NCBI RefSeq assembly: GCF_035920345.1
Contig: NZ_CP109149.1
Coordinates: 992,001 to 1,056,000, forward strand
Direction: 5' to 3'
DNA from: Nocardia vinacea
GTDB lineage: Bacteria > Actinomycetota > Actinomycetes > Mycobacteriales > Mycobacteriaceae
DNA: 64,000 nucleotides
Shown here in pieces: positions 44,918 through 54,379 of the stretch. Below the pieces are notes generated by a model. It was not told the DNA's origin, searched no databases, and worked only from the letters and a program-made list of their open reading frames with translations. Position 1 is the stretch's first letter. Each line of letters starts with the position of its first letter. The position numbers were made by a program, and so were the translations under genes.

Positions 44918-46119
44918 ATGATATTGGAACGAGCCTGGGCCGGAGTGGACATCGGCAAGGGACACCACCATGCGGTGGTCGTCGATGCCGAAGGCCGTCG
45001 GCTGCTCTCGCGGCGAGTGGGCAACGACGAGACCGCGCTGCTCGAGCTGATCGGTCAGGCCGCGGGCCTGGCCGATGACGTGGATTGAGCGGAGACCTGG
45101 TCAGCGGTGAGTCGGTGCTGCTGTTGACCCTGCTGGCCGGGCATCGGCAGCGGGTGTTCTATCTCAGCGGCAGCCAGGTCAACGGCGCCGCCAGCGGCTA
45201 TCGCGGCGCGGGCAAGACCGACGCGAAAGACGCCGCGATCATCGCCGACCAGGTCCGGATGCGCCGTGACCTGACGCCGATCCGCGTCGATGAGGAACTC
45301 ATCGTCGAACTGCGTATGCTCGTGGCCCGCCGCCGCGACCTCGCCGGTGACCGGGTCCGGCTGGTGAACCGGCTGCATCAGCAGTTGCTTGGCATCAGCC
45401 CGGCCCTCGAACGCGCCCTGGACCTGACCACCAAGGGCCCGCTGGTGCTGCTGACCCGCTATCAGACTCCCGAGGCGTTGCGTCACGCCGGGACCGCCGA
45501 CGTCGAATCCTGGCTGCAGGCACAGAAGGTAAAGAACGCGGCAGCACTGGCGATCAAGGCCGTCACCGCGGCAGCCACCCAGCAGACCACGCTGCCCGGC
45601 CAGCGGCTGGCCGCCGAACTAGTCGCCGACATGGCGAAGGAGGTGATTGCCCTCGATGAACAGCTCAAACACACCGACACGCTCATCGAGGGCCGATTTC
45701 GCCGTCACCGAACCGCCGAGATCCTCCTGAGCCTGCCCGGCATCGGGTCACTGCTCGGCGCGGAATTCCTCGCCGCCACTGGCGGAGACATGACCGTGTT
45801 CGCCTCCGCCGACCACCTCGCCGGCTACGGCGGTGTGGCGCCGGTGGCCCGTGATTCCGGACGTGTCTCGGGCAACCTGCACCGGCCACACCGCTACCAC
45901 CGTGGGCTGCAGCACGTCTTCTACACCTCGGCGCTGATCAGCATCCGATACAACGAGCAATCACGAAAGTACTACGACCGCAAAAGATCCGAGGGTAAAC
46001 GCCACACCCAGGCAGTGCTCGCTCTCGCCCGCCGACGAGTCAACGTCGTGTGGGCACTACTGCGCGACAACCGCTGCTACACAGCCGAACCACCCGAACC
46101 CGCCGCCATCGCAGCATGA
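44918..46119 (+). pseudogene. IS110-family transposase with a frameshift
   Basis: The N-terminal DEDD domain opens with MILERAWAGVDIGKGHHHAVVVDAEG and stops at 45086-45088. The rest continues in another frame from 45085: DLVSGESVLLLTLL, the GKTDAKDAAIIADQVRM catalytic acids, then the C-terminal transposase_20 part LSLPGIGSLLGAEFLAATGG with the Ser region. Adding one G at GATTG near 45087 restores DWSGDL and the full reading. Full length would be about 400 residues. IS110 elements lack inverted repeats, so the element ends are not defined. Confidence 0.85.
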
Positions 46120-46158
46120 GATCGGGTGAACCGGGCCGTGAACGACTTGACATCCCGA

Positions 46159-46539
46159 TTAGGAATCGAGGAAGTTGGTTACCTGGACGGCGAAGGCTTC
46201 GGCGTGCTGGAACAGAAAGGCATGACCGGCATTGCTGTATCCGAGGAGGGTGGCGTTGCCGGTGTGCTCGGCGGCGGTATAGGACACGACGGCCGGTGTC
46301 ATGATGTCGCGCAGTCCGGTGGCGTACAGAACTGGCTGTTCGATATTTCGCAGTTCGGCCAACACCTGATCGAACGGGATTGCCGCGTTCTTTCCGATTG
46401 CGGCAACCTGGCCTTTCGCGGCTGCTTCGGAGACGCCGGGGTCGCTGGCCACGCGGGTGGCGACTCGGTTGAGGTAATCGTTCCCCGCGGTGCGGCCGGT
46501 ATCGGTCTCGGGGAAGAACAGATACTGAATCGCCTGTAA
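46159..46539 (-). pseudogene. C-terminal fragment of an alpha/beta hydrolase
   Basis: The reverse strand encodes AIQYLFFPETDTGRTAGNDYL, ILAEL-type helices, PVLYATGLRDIMTPAV and LLGYSNAGHAFLFQHAEAF, the C-terminal third of an alpha/beta hydrolase including the catalytic Asp and His segments. The nucleophile half is missing; the frame upstream to 46818 has no family features. It is squeezed between two transposase remnants, so insertions probably destroyed the gene. Confidence 0.6.
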
Positions 46540-46817
46540 GTGTTGGAGATGGCCGGCCGGGGCTGGCTGACAGGATCGGTGTTCGTCGCGACATCCGGTG
46601 TGACTCGTGAATCGCTTTGCCTCTTTGAGTGCACTTGCCGGGATCTGTCCACTGGTTGTGGCGGCGACGCCGGCCCGGTCTGCTTCGGTGGCTTGATCAG
46701 AAGCCTGCCCGACCTCGTTGCCGCGGGGTCGTGGCTCATTACAGGCCTGCCTCGAAGTTCTCCTTCCGGGCCGACGCCGACCAACGACGTCGCCCATCGG
46801 AAGGACTTCCGCCGTCA

Positions 46818-47891
46818 ATGCCCATCGTCTCAGAGCAATACGAACTCGTCATCGGCGTCGACACGCACGCCGCCAACCACGCGCTGTCGGTCGTCACCAC
46901 CGCCACCGGCGCGCGGTTGACCAGGCAAGCTTTCCTACCAGCACGACCGGACTGGATCACGCCCGAGCATGGATCACCCGTCGGGCTGGTGAACGGGCCA
47001 CTCTTGTGGTTATCGAGGGCATCGGCTCCTACGGCGCCGTCCTGGCCGAGCGTTTGCTCACGGCCGGGTTGGCCGTGGTGGAGCCCTCCGCGATAGCGGC
47101 CGCGGATCGACGTGGGATCGGCAAGACTGACGAACTCGACGCCGGGCGCATCGCCAGATCGGTGTTGTCGGTCGAGGTCGGTCGGCTTCGCCGACCGCGT
47201 GCCGACGGACCCCGAGTCGCGATGCGAGTTCTCATGATCGCCCGGGAGCAGATGACCAGCGAACGCACCCGCACAATCAACGCGTTGACCGCACTGGTTC
47301 GCACTGGTTCGCACTGTCGAGCTCGGCATCGACGCGCGGAAACCGTTGACAAGCAAGCAGATTGAGGTGATAGCAGGATGGCGCACACGCGCCACCGACG
47401 ATGTCACCGCGCGAACCTGCAGGGCCGAGGCTGTGCGGATGGCCGCCCGGATCCGGGCGTTGGACATCGAGCTGCGCGACAATCGCAAAGCCCTCGACTC
47501 ACTGGTCGAAACCACCGCGCCGGACCTGACCGCGACACCCGGCGTCGGGGCCGTCGTCGCTGCCGCTGTCTTGATCGCCTGGTCCCATCCTGGACGACTA
47601 CGGTCCGAGGCCGCCTTCGCGGCCCTGGCCGGAACCTGCCCGATCCCAGCATCATCGGGAAACACGGTGCGCCACAGGCTCAATCGCGGCGGTGACCGCC
47701 GCCTGAACCGCGCATTGACCACCGTCGTCATCGTGCGGATGCGCATCGATCCCGCCACTCGCGCCTACGTCGCCCGCCGACGAGCCGAGGGGCGCACGAC
47801 CAAGGAGATCATGCGGAGCCTGAAACGCTACGTCACCAGGCAACTCTTCCGAATCCTGGCTTCAGCCCACCAAAAGCCCAGTCCGGCTTGA
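46818..47891 (+). pseudogene. Second IS110-family transposase, broken by at least two frameshifts
   Basis: Starts at 46818 with MPIVSEQYELVIGVDTHAANHALSV. Near 46950 the reading moves to another frame (ATLVVIEGIGSYGAVLAERL, GIGKTDELDAGRIARSVL), and near 47330 to a third (DIELRDNRKALDSLVE, TPGVGAVVAAAVLIAWSHPGRL, SEAAFAALAGTCPIPASSGN, and RRLNRALTTVVIVRM) to a stop at 47891. The parts in order make one IS110 transposase of a different subgroup from the upstream copy. It is not functional as it stands. Confidence 0.8.
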
Positions 47892-48434
47892 CAAATATGT
47901 GAAGCATGGGATGTGACAAGGGTCCGCAGCGGCGGCACCGTGCCCTTGGCATGTCCAGTTCGGCCGTGGGCTATGGCATTTCGTACGCGCTGACACAACT
48001 TGGGAGGGATCAACAGGATCGGCGCGAGGGCCGGCGGGACCGCATCGACACATCATCGATCATCGGCTTGATCAGGATGTGCGTGGTCCTCCAGGTCGTC
48101 CAGCAAATATTTCGTACGGCTGAAAATTGTAATGCCCGTGTGCCAGCGGGTGAGCGAGAGGGGACTTGAACCCCTACGTTGGTGGTCATTAGCACCTGAA
48201 TCTGGCGTGCCTGCCGGAATTCGCCTGTCGTGGAGGTGGATTCGGCGTGGTCAATATCTTGCTGCTGAAGAATCGCCATGGTCAGGGGTGCAGGACCGAG
48301 GTACCTTCTCAGGTTCCGCGGTGCTGCTGCGCCGTAACGCAGACGAGCGAAACCGAAGGCGTAGTGTCGCGGCGCCATCCACGTGTCGTGGCAGCCCGAT
48401 GCGATACTCCGGCGGGGCGGGAATGATATTGGCG
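47892..48434. other. 543-bp gap holding a tRNA-like remnant
   Basis: Apart from the tRNA-Leu-like segment at 48152-48234 I find no coding region. The rest (47892-48151 and 48235-48434) has no gene-like frame. It lies between the second IS110 remnant and the integrase stop, as expected for an attachment-site region. Confidence 0.5.
48152..48234 (-). other. Degenerate tRNA-Leu(CAG)-like sequence, probable attachment-site remnant
   Basis: On the reverse strand: D-arm-like GGCGAATTCCGGCAGGC, an anticodon-loop-like TTCAGGT (CAG), then a perfect T-arm AGGGG-TTCAAGT-CCCCT (48175-48159) and CTCGCTC as the 3' acceptor strand (48158-48152). The 5' acceptor half GAGCGAG is absent and the anticodon stem pairs badly, so it cannot be a working tRNA. 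Next to a tyrosine recombinase this looks like an att site carrying tRNA 3' sequence. Confidence 0.55.
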
Positions 48435-49520
48435 TCACCGAAGCGTTGCCTTGCTCGGGGACGATGACGCGGCCGACGTCCAGTCGTTGGTGTCACACGT
48501 GAGCGGATGTGGCTCACCGGTGAGTTTCGAGAGGGCTTGGGCGACTTCCTCGATACCGGCGCGGGTGTAGATGTCGGTGACTGTTCCGCTGGCGCCGGTG
48601 TGCCCGGCGTATGCGAAAGCGACGGCTTTGCCGTAGTTGCGCTCCACCCAGGTCAGCGTCGTATGTCGCAGCCAATGCGTCGTGATTCCGTGCGTTTCCA
48701 CCACTGGAAGGTGCTGTCGCAGACGACGCCACAAGTAGTCGTAGCGGCGGGGTTGGATCGGTCGTCCATTGCGGTATCGCAGCAATGGTTCCGCGGCGGA
48801 TGCGCCACGTTCTCGGGCATGGCGGAGTAAGCCCGCCATCAGCGTGGGAGTCACCGGTTGCCAGCGTTCGGTTCCCCCCTTCTCCCGCAGCAGAATCACG
48901 CATTGCGTCGCGTCGAGGTCCTGAACGCGCAGATGGATAGCGCCGCCTTGCCGACACGCCGTTTCCACGTGCAAGCGCAGCACCAGCGCGTCGAGCTCGG
49001 GATCGTTGCCCGTTGTCGAGGCGACCCTGATGATGTCGGCCAATACCTGCTCCGGCAGCGCGCGGCGGGTGGAGGGCAACTGGCGAGGTTTCACCAGTCG
49101 GGCTGCCGGGCTTGTCCCGGGCCGGATGTATCCGTCGTATTCTGCCTGCCGGTAGAGGTAGCGCAGTGCCGCAATGGCCATGCGGCCGGTCTGGCGTCCT
49201 TCGCGGCTGTTGCGGCGGCGCTGGCGAGACAATTTGAAATGTTCTACGACGGCCTGCAATTCGGTGACCGTGGGCTCGTCGATCCGCCGGTCGGCCCATC
49301 CGGAAATGTCCAGAAGCTTCATCCAGTAGACGTTGTAGGCGTAGCGGGTGTTCCCGGCCGGCATGGCGGTGTAGAGCGCGCGGATGTAGGCGGCGAAGGT
49401 GGGAACAGACGTCCTGGACTCTATCGCCACGTCCTGAAGGTCTCGCGCGGTGAGACCGAGCCGGTCCAGCAGCAGCGCCGCGGCTTCGAGATTCGCCTGG
49501 CGGGTCATGTGATCGGTCAT
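48435..49520 (-). CDS. Tyrosine recombinase / phage-type integrase
   Basis: A 361-residue integrase with an N-terminal SAM-like domain (about 10-115) and a catalytic domain. The first Arg lies in ACRQGGAIHL, HxxR in THWLRHTTLTW near residue 282, the later His in AGHTGASGT, and the nucleophilic Tyr in DIYTRAG near residue 318. It is adjacent to the tRNA-like remnant, typical of tRNA-targeting elements. Its start overlaps the AbrB-like gene's stop as ATGA. Confidence 0.88.
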   Translation of the reverse strand: MTDHMTRQANLEAAALLLDRLGLTARDLQDVAIESRTSVPTFAAYIRALYTAMPAGNTRYAYNVYWMKLLDISGWADRRIDEPTVTELQAVVEHFKLSRQRRRNSREGRQTGRMAIAALRYLYRQAEYDGYIRPGTSPAARLVKPRQLPSTRRALPEQVLADIIRVASTTGNDPELDALVLRLHVETACRQGGAIHLRVQDLDATQCVILLREKGGTERWQPVTPTLMAGLLRHARERGASAAEPLLRYRNGRPIQPRRYDYLWRRLRQHLPVVETHGITTHWLRHTTLTWVERNYGKAVAFAYAGHTGASGTVTDIYTRAGIEEVAQALSKLTGEPHPLTCDTNDWTSAASSSPSKATLR

Positions 49521-49993
49521 CGCAGCTCACCGCCCGCGTCGGTGATGCGGCGCTGCGCCATGCCGTGCAGAGCCCTCGGTGAGAACAGAACGAGGATTTC
49601 GCGGGCAGGGTCGGGGGCCAACAGGACTCGATCGCCTGACCGGATACCGAGCGCGTGACGCAGTTCGGCGGGTAGCCGCAGGCACCACTGCACCGTGATC
49701 CGCGCCGCGCCGTCGACGTCGAAAGATAGGAAAGCGAGATCGTCGCGGACAGACCAGCCGAGGCGGTCTCCGGGATGCCAGCCCATGGAATCGACCAACT
49801 CCTGGTCGTTGATGCGCCCGACGGTGTCCACGGGGCGCAGCCGGTACCTCGCGGCCTCGGGCAGCGGGCTGTGAAGCAGCGGCAGCGGCAGCGCCGGGCA
49901 GGTACTGGGTTCGCCGTCAGCTCGCTCGACGCGATCGTCGGGAAGCAGCGCAGCGATCACAGGTGCAAGCGGGCGGCCGGTCACCATGTCCAT
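49517..49993 (-). CDS. AbrB/SpoVT-like DNA-binding protein paired with the integrase
   Basis: A 158-residue protein. The C-terminal 50 residues (ITVQWCLRLPAELRHALGIRSGDRVLLAP) form the swapped-hairpin AbrB/MazE-type DNA-binding pattern; the N-terminal 100 residues contain no family I recognise. It is translated just before and coupled to the integrase, so it may regulate excision or integration. Confidence 0.65.
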   Translation of the reverse strand: MDMVTGRPLAPVIAALLPDDRVERADGEPSTCPALPLPLLHSPLPEAARYRLRPVDTVGRINDQELVDSMGWHPGDRLGWSVRDDLAFLSFDVDGAARITVQWCLRLPAELRHALGIRSGDRVLLAPDPAREILVLFSPRALHGMAQRRITDAGGELR

Positions 49994-50041
49994 CCCCCCG
50001 GTCGGAACTCCTGCGGACGAGGATGCGCGGACGGTTCGGTG

Positions 50042-50284
50042 TCAGGCCGCTGTTCTAGCACCCTGGAGGGGGTGAGCTCGCCCCAAGAACGTGAATGAAT
50101 CGACGTTCATCACGTGCAGGTTCTTCACGTCCAGTGCGTAACCGAGCGCCCCAGCGACGAATAGGCCACCGCGCGCGATCGAGAGGATCAGATCCGGTTC
50201 GAACCCGTCTTTGGCGATTTCGGTGGCGAGCTCGCGGCTCGCCGTCCCGAATAGTTCCCAGGTCAGCACTTCCCGATCCGCCAT
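50042..50284 (-). pseudogene. Truncated phosphoribosyltransferase
   Basis: Starts at 50284 after GGAGG: MADREVLTWELFGTASREL, then PDLILSIARGGLFVAGALGYALDVKNLHVMNVDSF, the first half of a purine-type phosphoribosyltransferase. After VDSFTF the sequence (LGRAHPLQGARTAA) no longer follows the family and stops, at about 80 of an expected 160-170 residues, before the PRPP loop. The break at about 50090 is the likely right edge of the inserted DNA. Confidence 0.7.
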
Positions 50285-50381
50285 GGATCCTCCATCTCCC
50301 TCGATGCCGCTGGGCAAGAGCATACGACCAGCAACGCGGCGGCGTTCCCCACTTTCGGTCCGGGGAATTAGGGTGGGCCGG

Positions 50382-50966
50382 GTGCGGATCTATCTGGCCG
50401 GCGCGACCGGCGTCATCGGAACGCGGTTATTGCCCTTGCTGATCGAGGCCGGACACGAGGTTGCGGGGATGACCCGGTCTGCGGCCAAGGCCGATCAGGT
50501 GCGTGCCGCCGGTGCGGAACCGGTGGTCTGCGATGTGTACGACCTCGACGCGCTCATCGCCGCGGTCGTAGCCTTCGGGCCCGATCTGTTGATGCATCAG
50601 CTCACCGATCTCCCCGACGATGCCGCGCTGCTCCCGGAACTCGCCGGTGCGAATGCGCGCATCCGTTCCGAGGGCACTCGCAATCTGATCGCCGCCGCGC
50701 AGGCTGCGGGCTCGAAACGCTTTGTCGCCCAGAGCATTGCGTGGGAGCCGCCAGCCGGTCGCGGTGCCGTCATCCAGGAACATGAGGCTGCGGTACTCGA
50801 TATCGGCGGAGTGGTCGTCAAGTACGGCCAATTCTATGGTCCGGGTACGTACTACGAATCCGAGCTGCCCGATCATCCGCGCGTGCACGTGGATGATGCC
50901 GCCGCGCGGACGGTTTCGCTGGTCGATGCGCCGAGTGGCGTGGTGGTTATCGCGGATCCAGCCTGA
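50382..50966 (+). CDS. NAD-dependent epimerase/dehydratase family protein (short)
   Basis: A 194-residue extended-SDR-like protein with the N-terminal AGATGVIGTRLLPLL cofactor motif, then VCDVYDLDALIAAV and FVAQSIAWEP. It is well below the usual 280-300 residues: after VHVDDAAARTVSLVDAP it ends, so the C-terminal substrate part is shortened. GTG at 50382 is chosen over GTG at 50373 since GGGTGGG precedes it. No clear operon partner. Confidence 0.7.
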   Translation: MRIYLAGATGVIGTRLLPLLIEAGHEVAGMTRSAAKADQVRAAGAEPVVCDVYDLDALIAAVVAFGPDLLMHQLTDLPDDAALLPELAGANARIRSEGTRNLIAAAQAAGSKRFVAQSIAWEPPAGRGAVIQEHEAAVLDIGGVVVKYGQFYGPGTYYESELPDHPRVHVDDAAARTVSLVDAPSGVVVIADPA

Positions 50967-51073
50967 TCCTCGGCGCGACTGGCTGCTTCGGGCCGTGGCC
51001 GTGCCGGTCGGTTTGGAATACGGTGGCAGGGGCGATCGCCCGGATCCGCTCACATCCGCCGAAGGAGACCCGC

Positions 51074-51439
51074 TTGCGCAACACGCTGCTTGTCACGTCC
51101 GTGCTCGGTGCCGCACTGGTGGCGATGCTGCCTGCTGGCGCGGCCGGTGCTCAGGGACCCGGCGACGGTCCGCTGAAGGTGCAGGCGACCACCGGCACCG
51201 ATCAACTGCCGGTGACGGGTGTGGGAGTCGGCATCACCACGTGCGCCGCCGGTCCGGTGCTCACCACCTTGACGACCGGCCGCGACGGAACCGTGACGCA
51301 GGCCTTCCCCAACGGCTGCTACCAGGCGCAGGTCACCTCCGTCCCGTCCGGCTGTGAGCTCGCGAGCATCGCCTACGTCCAGGTCGACGTGGCACCCGGC
51401 ATGACACCGGTCGCGAGCTTCCAATTCCGCTGCGCATAA
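51074..51439 (+). CDS. Small secreted protein
   Basis: A 121-residue protein starting with TTG at 51074 (GAAGGAGA 6 bp before). The N-terminus RNTLLVTSVLGAALVAMLPAGAAGAQG is a signal peptide with a probable AGA cleavage site. The mature part has four cysteines (TTCAAG, NGCYQ, SGCEL, FRCA) that could form two disulphides, and a carboxypeptidase-regulatory-like feel. I do not recognise a family. Confidence 0.65.
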   Translation: MRNTLLVTSVLGAALVAMLPAGAAGAQGPGDGPLKVQATTGTDQLPVTGVGVGITTCAAGPVLTTLTTGRDGTVTQAFPNGCYQAQVTSVPSGCELASIAYVQVDVAPGMTPVASFQFRCA

Positions 51440-51483
51440 ACCGGTTTCGGCTCAGGCCTGGGGTGTGGCCGATGTTGTCCGGT

Positions 51484-51502
51484 GCTGGGCAGCCTGCCCA
51501 GC
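51484..51502. terminator. Hairpin between convergent genes
   Basis: GCTGGGCA (51484-51491) pairs with TGCCCAGC (51495-51502) over a 3-base loop, 45 bp after the secreted-protein stop and before the convergent flavoprotein gene. No T-run. The rest of 51440-51691 shows nothing. Confidence 0.5.
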
Positions 51503-51691
51503 AGGACTGACCTCCAGGGCCGGACAGCAGGATGACCAGGCCGACCCCGCACATCCTGGCGAGAATCCCAAAGCTGCTCGAAGTACGTCGGAGTCGGCTG
51601 ATCCGATGGTGATGCGCCCACAGATGAGCGCAGGAGGAGCCGAGCATGCGTGCGTCGGTGATCGTCCCCCACGTCACGAAACGGTGTGCGG

Positions 51692-54379
51692 CTACGACAG
51701 CGGGCGTGCACTGTCCAACGCGCGGCGCGCATACGCACGCACGTCCGCATCGGTGTCATCGATCGCCAGCTTCAGCGCATCCTGTGCCGCCCCGCTGTGC
51801 GGCCAAGTGGCCAGCGACAATACTGCCGCCTTGCGCACATCGAGGTGCGGATCGTGCAAGGCTTCGGAAAGCGGGCTGACGCCGAAATCGGGGTCCGCGC
51901 CCGCGAGACCCCGCGCGGCACCCACCCGGACCTGCCAGGCAGAGTGTGCGAGCGCGCCGACAAGTAGCGCCGTGTCATCTTGTGCGACACCGAGATTCGC
52001 GAAGGCTGCCAAGGCGGCGGCACGCACGAGCGGGTCCGGATCCTCGGCAAGGGCGCGCGCGGTTTCGGTGCCCTGCCCGCCGATCGCCGACAACCCGTGC
52101 GCGACGGCAATGCGCACCTCTCGGTTCTCATCGGTCGCCGCCGACGAGACCGCCTGCCAGTCGTCGAGCGACACCAGAGCCCGCACCGCCTCGATGCGCA
52201 CCCGATGATCCGAATCGGTCAGTGCCACGACGAATTGCGCCGCTGTTCCGGCTCGCAGCGCGCGCAGCAGATCCACGACGGTCGCCCGGACGACCGGGTC
52301 GGGGGAGTCGAGTCGATCGGCGAGGCCGGTCGAATCGGGAAGCACCTCCACGAGTTCGCGCAGACTCGCCGCGGCCGCCGCGCGAACGGATGCCGCGTCA
52401 TCGCCGAGCGCGTCGATCAATACCGATGTGAATCCCTCGGGGGTGTTCTCGGTCAGCACCGACAGCGCTGCCACTCGAACACCGGCATCGGCATCGGACA
52501 GATAGGTCGAAAGGTCCTGCACCGTAGGCGAATCCAGGGCCAGCAGGCTGACCAGTCGTGGTGACGGCGGTGTCGTCGATGTGCGGGCGGTGCGCGGTGC
52601 ATCGGCGGGTGCGCGCCCACCGATGAGTTCCGGCTGCGCCACCGGGACCACGGTGGTGTCTGTCGACGGCAGGTCATCGAGACCGGGCACCGGTACCAGA
52701 TACGGCGCCACCGGCCGCTTCAGGAATTCCATCGCGCCGTCGGAGTTCTTGCGCAGATTCAGGTGATAGCGCCACTCGTTATCGTCGCGCTGCGGCAGAT
52801 CCGCACGTTCGTGATAGAGCCCCCACCGTGATTCGGTGCGGGTCAGTGAACTGCGCGCCGCCATTTCGGCGCAGTCGCGGATGAAGGAGACCTCGACCGC
52901 GCGCATGAGCTCATGCGGTGTGCGGGCACCGATTTCGGCGATTTCGTCGCGCATCCGCTCGAATGTCTCGACCGCGATCGACAGTTTCGCGGCCGTCTTC
53001 GGCGGCGCCACATAGTCGTTCACGAATCGGCGCAGCTTGTACTCGACCTGGGGCTGCGGCGGGCCGTCCGGCTGCTGCAGCGGCCGGTAGATCAGTTCGT
53101 GTGCGGCCGCCAGCTGCTCTTCCGGAAGTTCGATGGGCGCAGCGACTTCGGGCAGTGTGGATGCTGCATGGCCACCAGCCAGATCGCCGAAGACGAACGC
53201 GCCGATCATGTAGTTGTGCGGCACGCACGCGAGATCCCCCGCTGCGTAGAGCCCGGGAACGGTAGTACGGGCATGTTCGTCGACCCATACGCCGGATGCG
53301 GAATGTCCACCACACAAACCGATTTCGGATATATGCATCTCGATATCGTGGGTGCGATAGTCATGGCCGCGGTTGGCGTGGAAGGTGCCGCGGGTGGGGC
53401 GTTCGGTGGTGTGCAGAATGCCTTCGAGGGTGGTGAGCGTTTCGTCGGGCAGATGCGATACCTTGAGATAGATGGGCCCGCGCGCGGATTCGATCTCGCG
53501 CTTCACCTCCGACATCATCTGTCCGGACCAGTAATCGGAGTCGACGAAGCGTTCGCCCTTCGCGTTCACCTGGTACCCGCCGAACGGATTGGCCACATAC
53601 GCGCAGGCCGGTCCGTTGTAATCCTTGATGAGCGGATTGATCTGGAAGCATTCGATACCGCTGAGCTCCGCGCCGGCGTGGTAGGCCATCGAATATCCGT
53701 CGCCCGCATTGGTCGGATTCTCGTAAGTGCCATACAGATAACCCGACGCGGGCAGCCCCAATCGGCCGGATGGACCGGTCGCCAGGATCACCGCCTTGGC
53801 GCCCACCGCCACGAATTCACCGGTGCGCGTATTCAATGCGGCGGCACCCACCGCGCGACCCGCATCGGTGAGCACCCGCACCGGCATGAGCCGGTTCTCG
53901 ATGCGGATCTTCTCGCGCATCTTGCGTTGGCGCAGTACGCGATACAGCGCTTTCTTGACATCCTTGCCCTCGGGCATGGGCAGCACATACGACCCGGACC
54001 GGTGCACCCGGCGCACGGCGTACTCGCCGTACTCGTCCTTCTCGAACTTCACTCCGTACCGTTCGAGTCGCTGCACCATGGCGAAGCCGCGGGTGGCGGT
54101 CTGATATACGGTGCGCTGGTTGACGATTCCGTCATTGGCCCTGGTGATTTCGGCGACGTAGTCCTCGGGTTCGGCCTTGCCCGGAATCACCGCATTGTTG
54201 ACCCCGTCCATGCCCATGGCCAAGGCACCGGAGTGCCGCACATGCGCCTTCTCCAGCAGTAATACATCGGCGCCTGCCTCGGCGGCGGTCAGTGCGGCCA
54301 TGGTCCCCGCGGTGCCGCCGCCGATGACGAGCACATCGCAGTCGAGCCGGATCCGATCGGATAGCTCGGGAATATTCAC
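51692..54379 (-). CDS. AprA-like FAD flavoprotein (fumarate reductase/adenylylsulphate reductase type) fused to HEAT repeats
   Basis: An 895-residue protein. Residues 1-570 are an FAD-binding flavoprotein: CDVLVIGGGTAGTMAALTAAEAG, then GVWVDEHARTTVPGLYAAGDLACVPHNY and the long C-terminal helical part (EVSFIRDCAEMAARSSLTRTESRWGLYHERAD) typical of the succinate dehydrogenase/AprA family. From about 625 to the end run HEAT/PBS-lyase-like helical repeats (DADAGVRVAALSVL, DSDHRVRIEAVRALV, DPLVRAAALAAFA, DPHLDVRKAAVLSL). It overlaps the ABC ATPase gene by ATGA. With the two-cluster ferredoxin (57447) it resembles an AprAB pair near an organosulphur-type importer. Confidence 0.8.
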   Translation of the reverse strand: MNIPELSDRIRLDCDVLVIGGGTAGTMAALTAAEAGADVLLLEKAHVRHSGALAMGMDGVNNAVIPGKAEPEDYVAEITRANDGIVNQRTVYQTATRGFAMVQRLERYGVKFEKDEYGEYAVRRVHRSGSYVLPMPEGKDVKKALYRVLRQRKMREKIRIENRLMPVRVLTDAGRAVGAAALNTRTGEFVAVGAKAVILATGPSGRLGLPASGYLYGTYENPTNAGDGYSMAYHAGAELSGIECFQINPLIKDYNGPACAYVANPFGGYQVNAKGERFVDSDYWSGQMMSEVKREIESARGPIYLKVSHLPDETLTTLEGILHTTERPTRGTFHANRGHDYRTHDIEMHISEIGLCGGHSASGVWVDEHARTTVPGLYAAGDLACVPHNYMIGAFVFGDLAGGHAASTLPEVAAPIELPEEQLAAAHELIYRPLQQPDGPPQPQVEYKLRRFVNDYVAPPKTAAKLSIAVETFERMRDEIAEIGARTPHELMRAVEVSFIRDCAEMAARSSLTRTESRWGLYHERADLPQRDDNEWRYHLNLRKNSDGAMEFLKRPVAPYLVPVPGLDDLPSTDTTVVPVAQPELIGGRAPADAPRTARTSTTPPSPRLVSLLALDSPTVQDLSTYLSDADAGVRVAALSVLTENTPEGFTSVLIDALGDDAASVRAAAAASLRELVEVLPDSTGLADRLDSPDPVVRATVVDLLRALRAGTAAQFVVALTDSDHRVRIEAVRALVSLDDWQAVSSAATDENREVRIAVAHGLSAIGGQGTETARALAEDPDPLVRAAALAAFANLGVAQDDTALLVGALAHSAWQVRVGAARGLAGADPDFGVSPLSEALHDPHLDVRKAAVLSLATWPHSGAAQDALKLAIDDTDADVRAYARRALDSARPLS

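Larger units (their letters stand above)
42941..50094. mobile_element. Region of decayed mobile DNA bounding the catabolic island
   Basis: This stretch holds a DUF2637 pseudogene, an HTH protein, two frameshifted IS110-family transposases, a hydrolase fragment, a tRNA-Leu-like remnant, a tyrosine recombinase with an AbrB-like gene and, at the right edge, a phosphoribosyltransferase cut after about 65 residues. No intact mobile element is delimited. I infer successive insertions at or near an integrative element. Edges are approximate. Confidence 0.6.

Noticed and set aside
48152..48234. A functional tRNA-Leu(CAG) gene
   Set aside because: The 5' acceptor strand is missing and the anticodon stem pairs badly; kept only as an attachment-site remnant.
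52913..54262. Rightward open frame of about 450 codons opposite the AprA-like flavoprotein
   Set aside because: Low-complexity product and no domain; the flavoprotein reading has FAD motifs and repeats.
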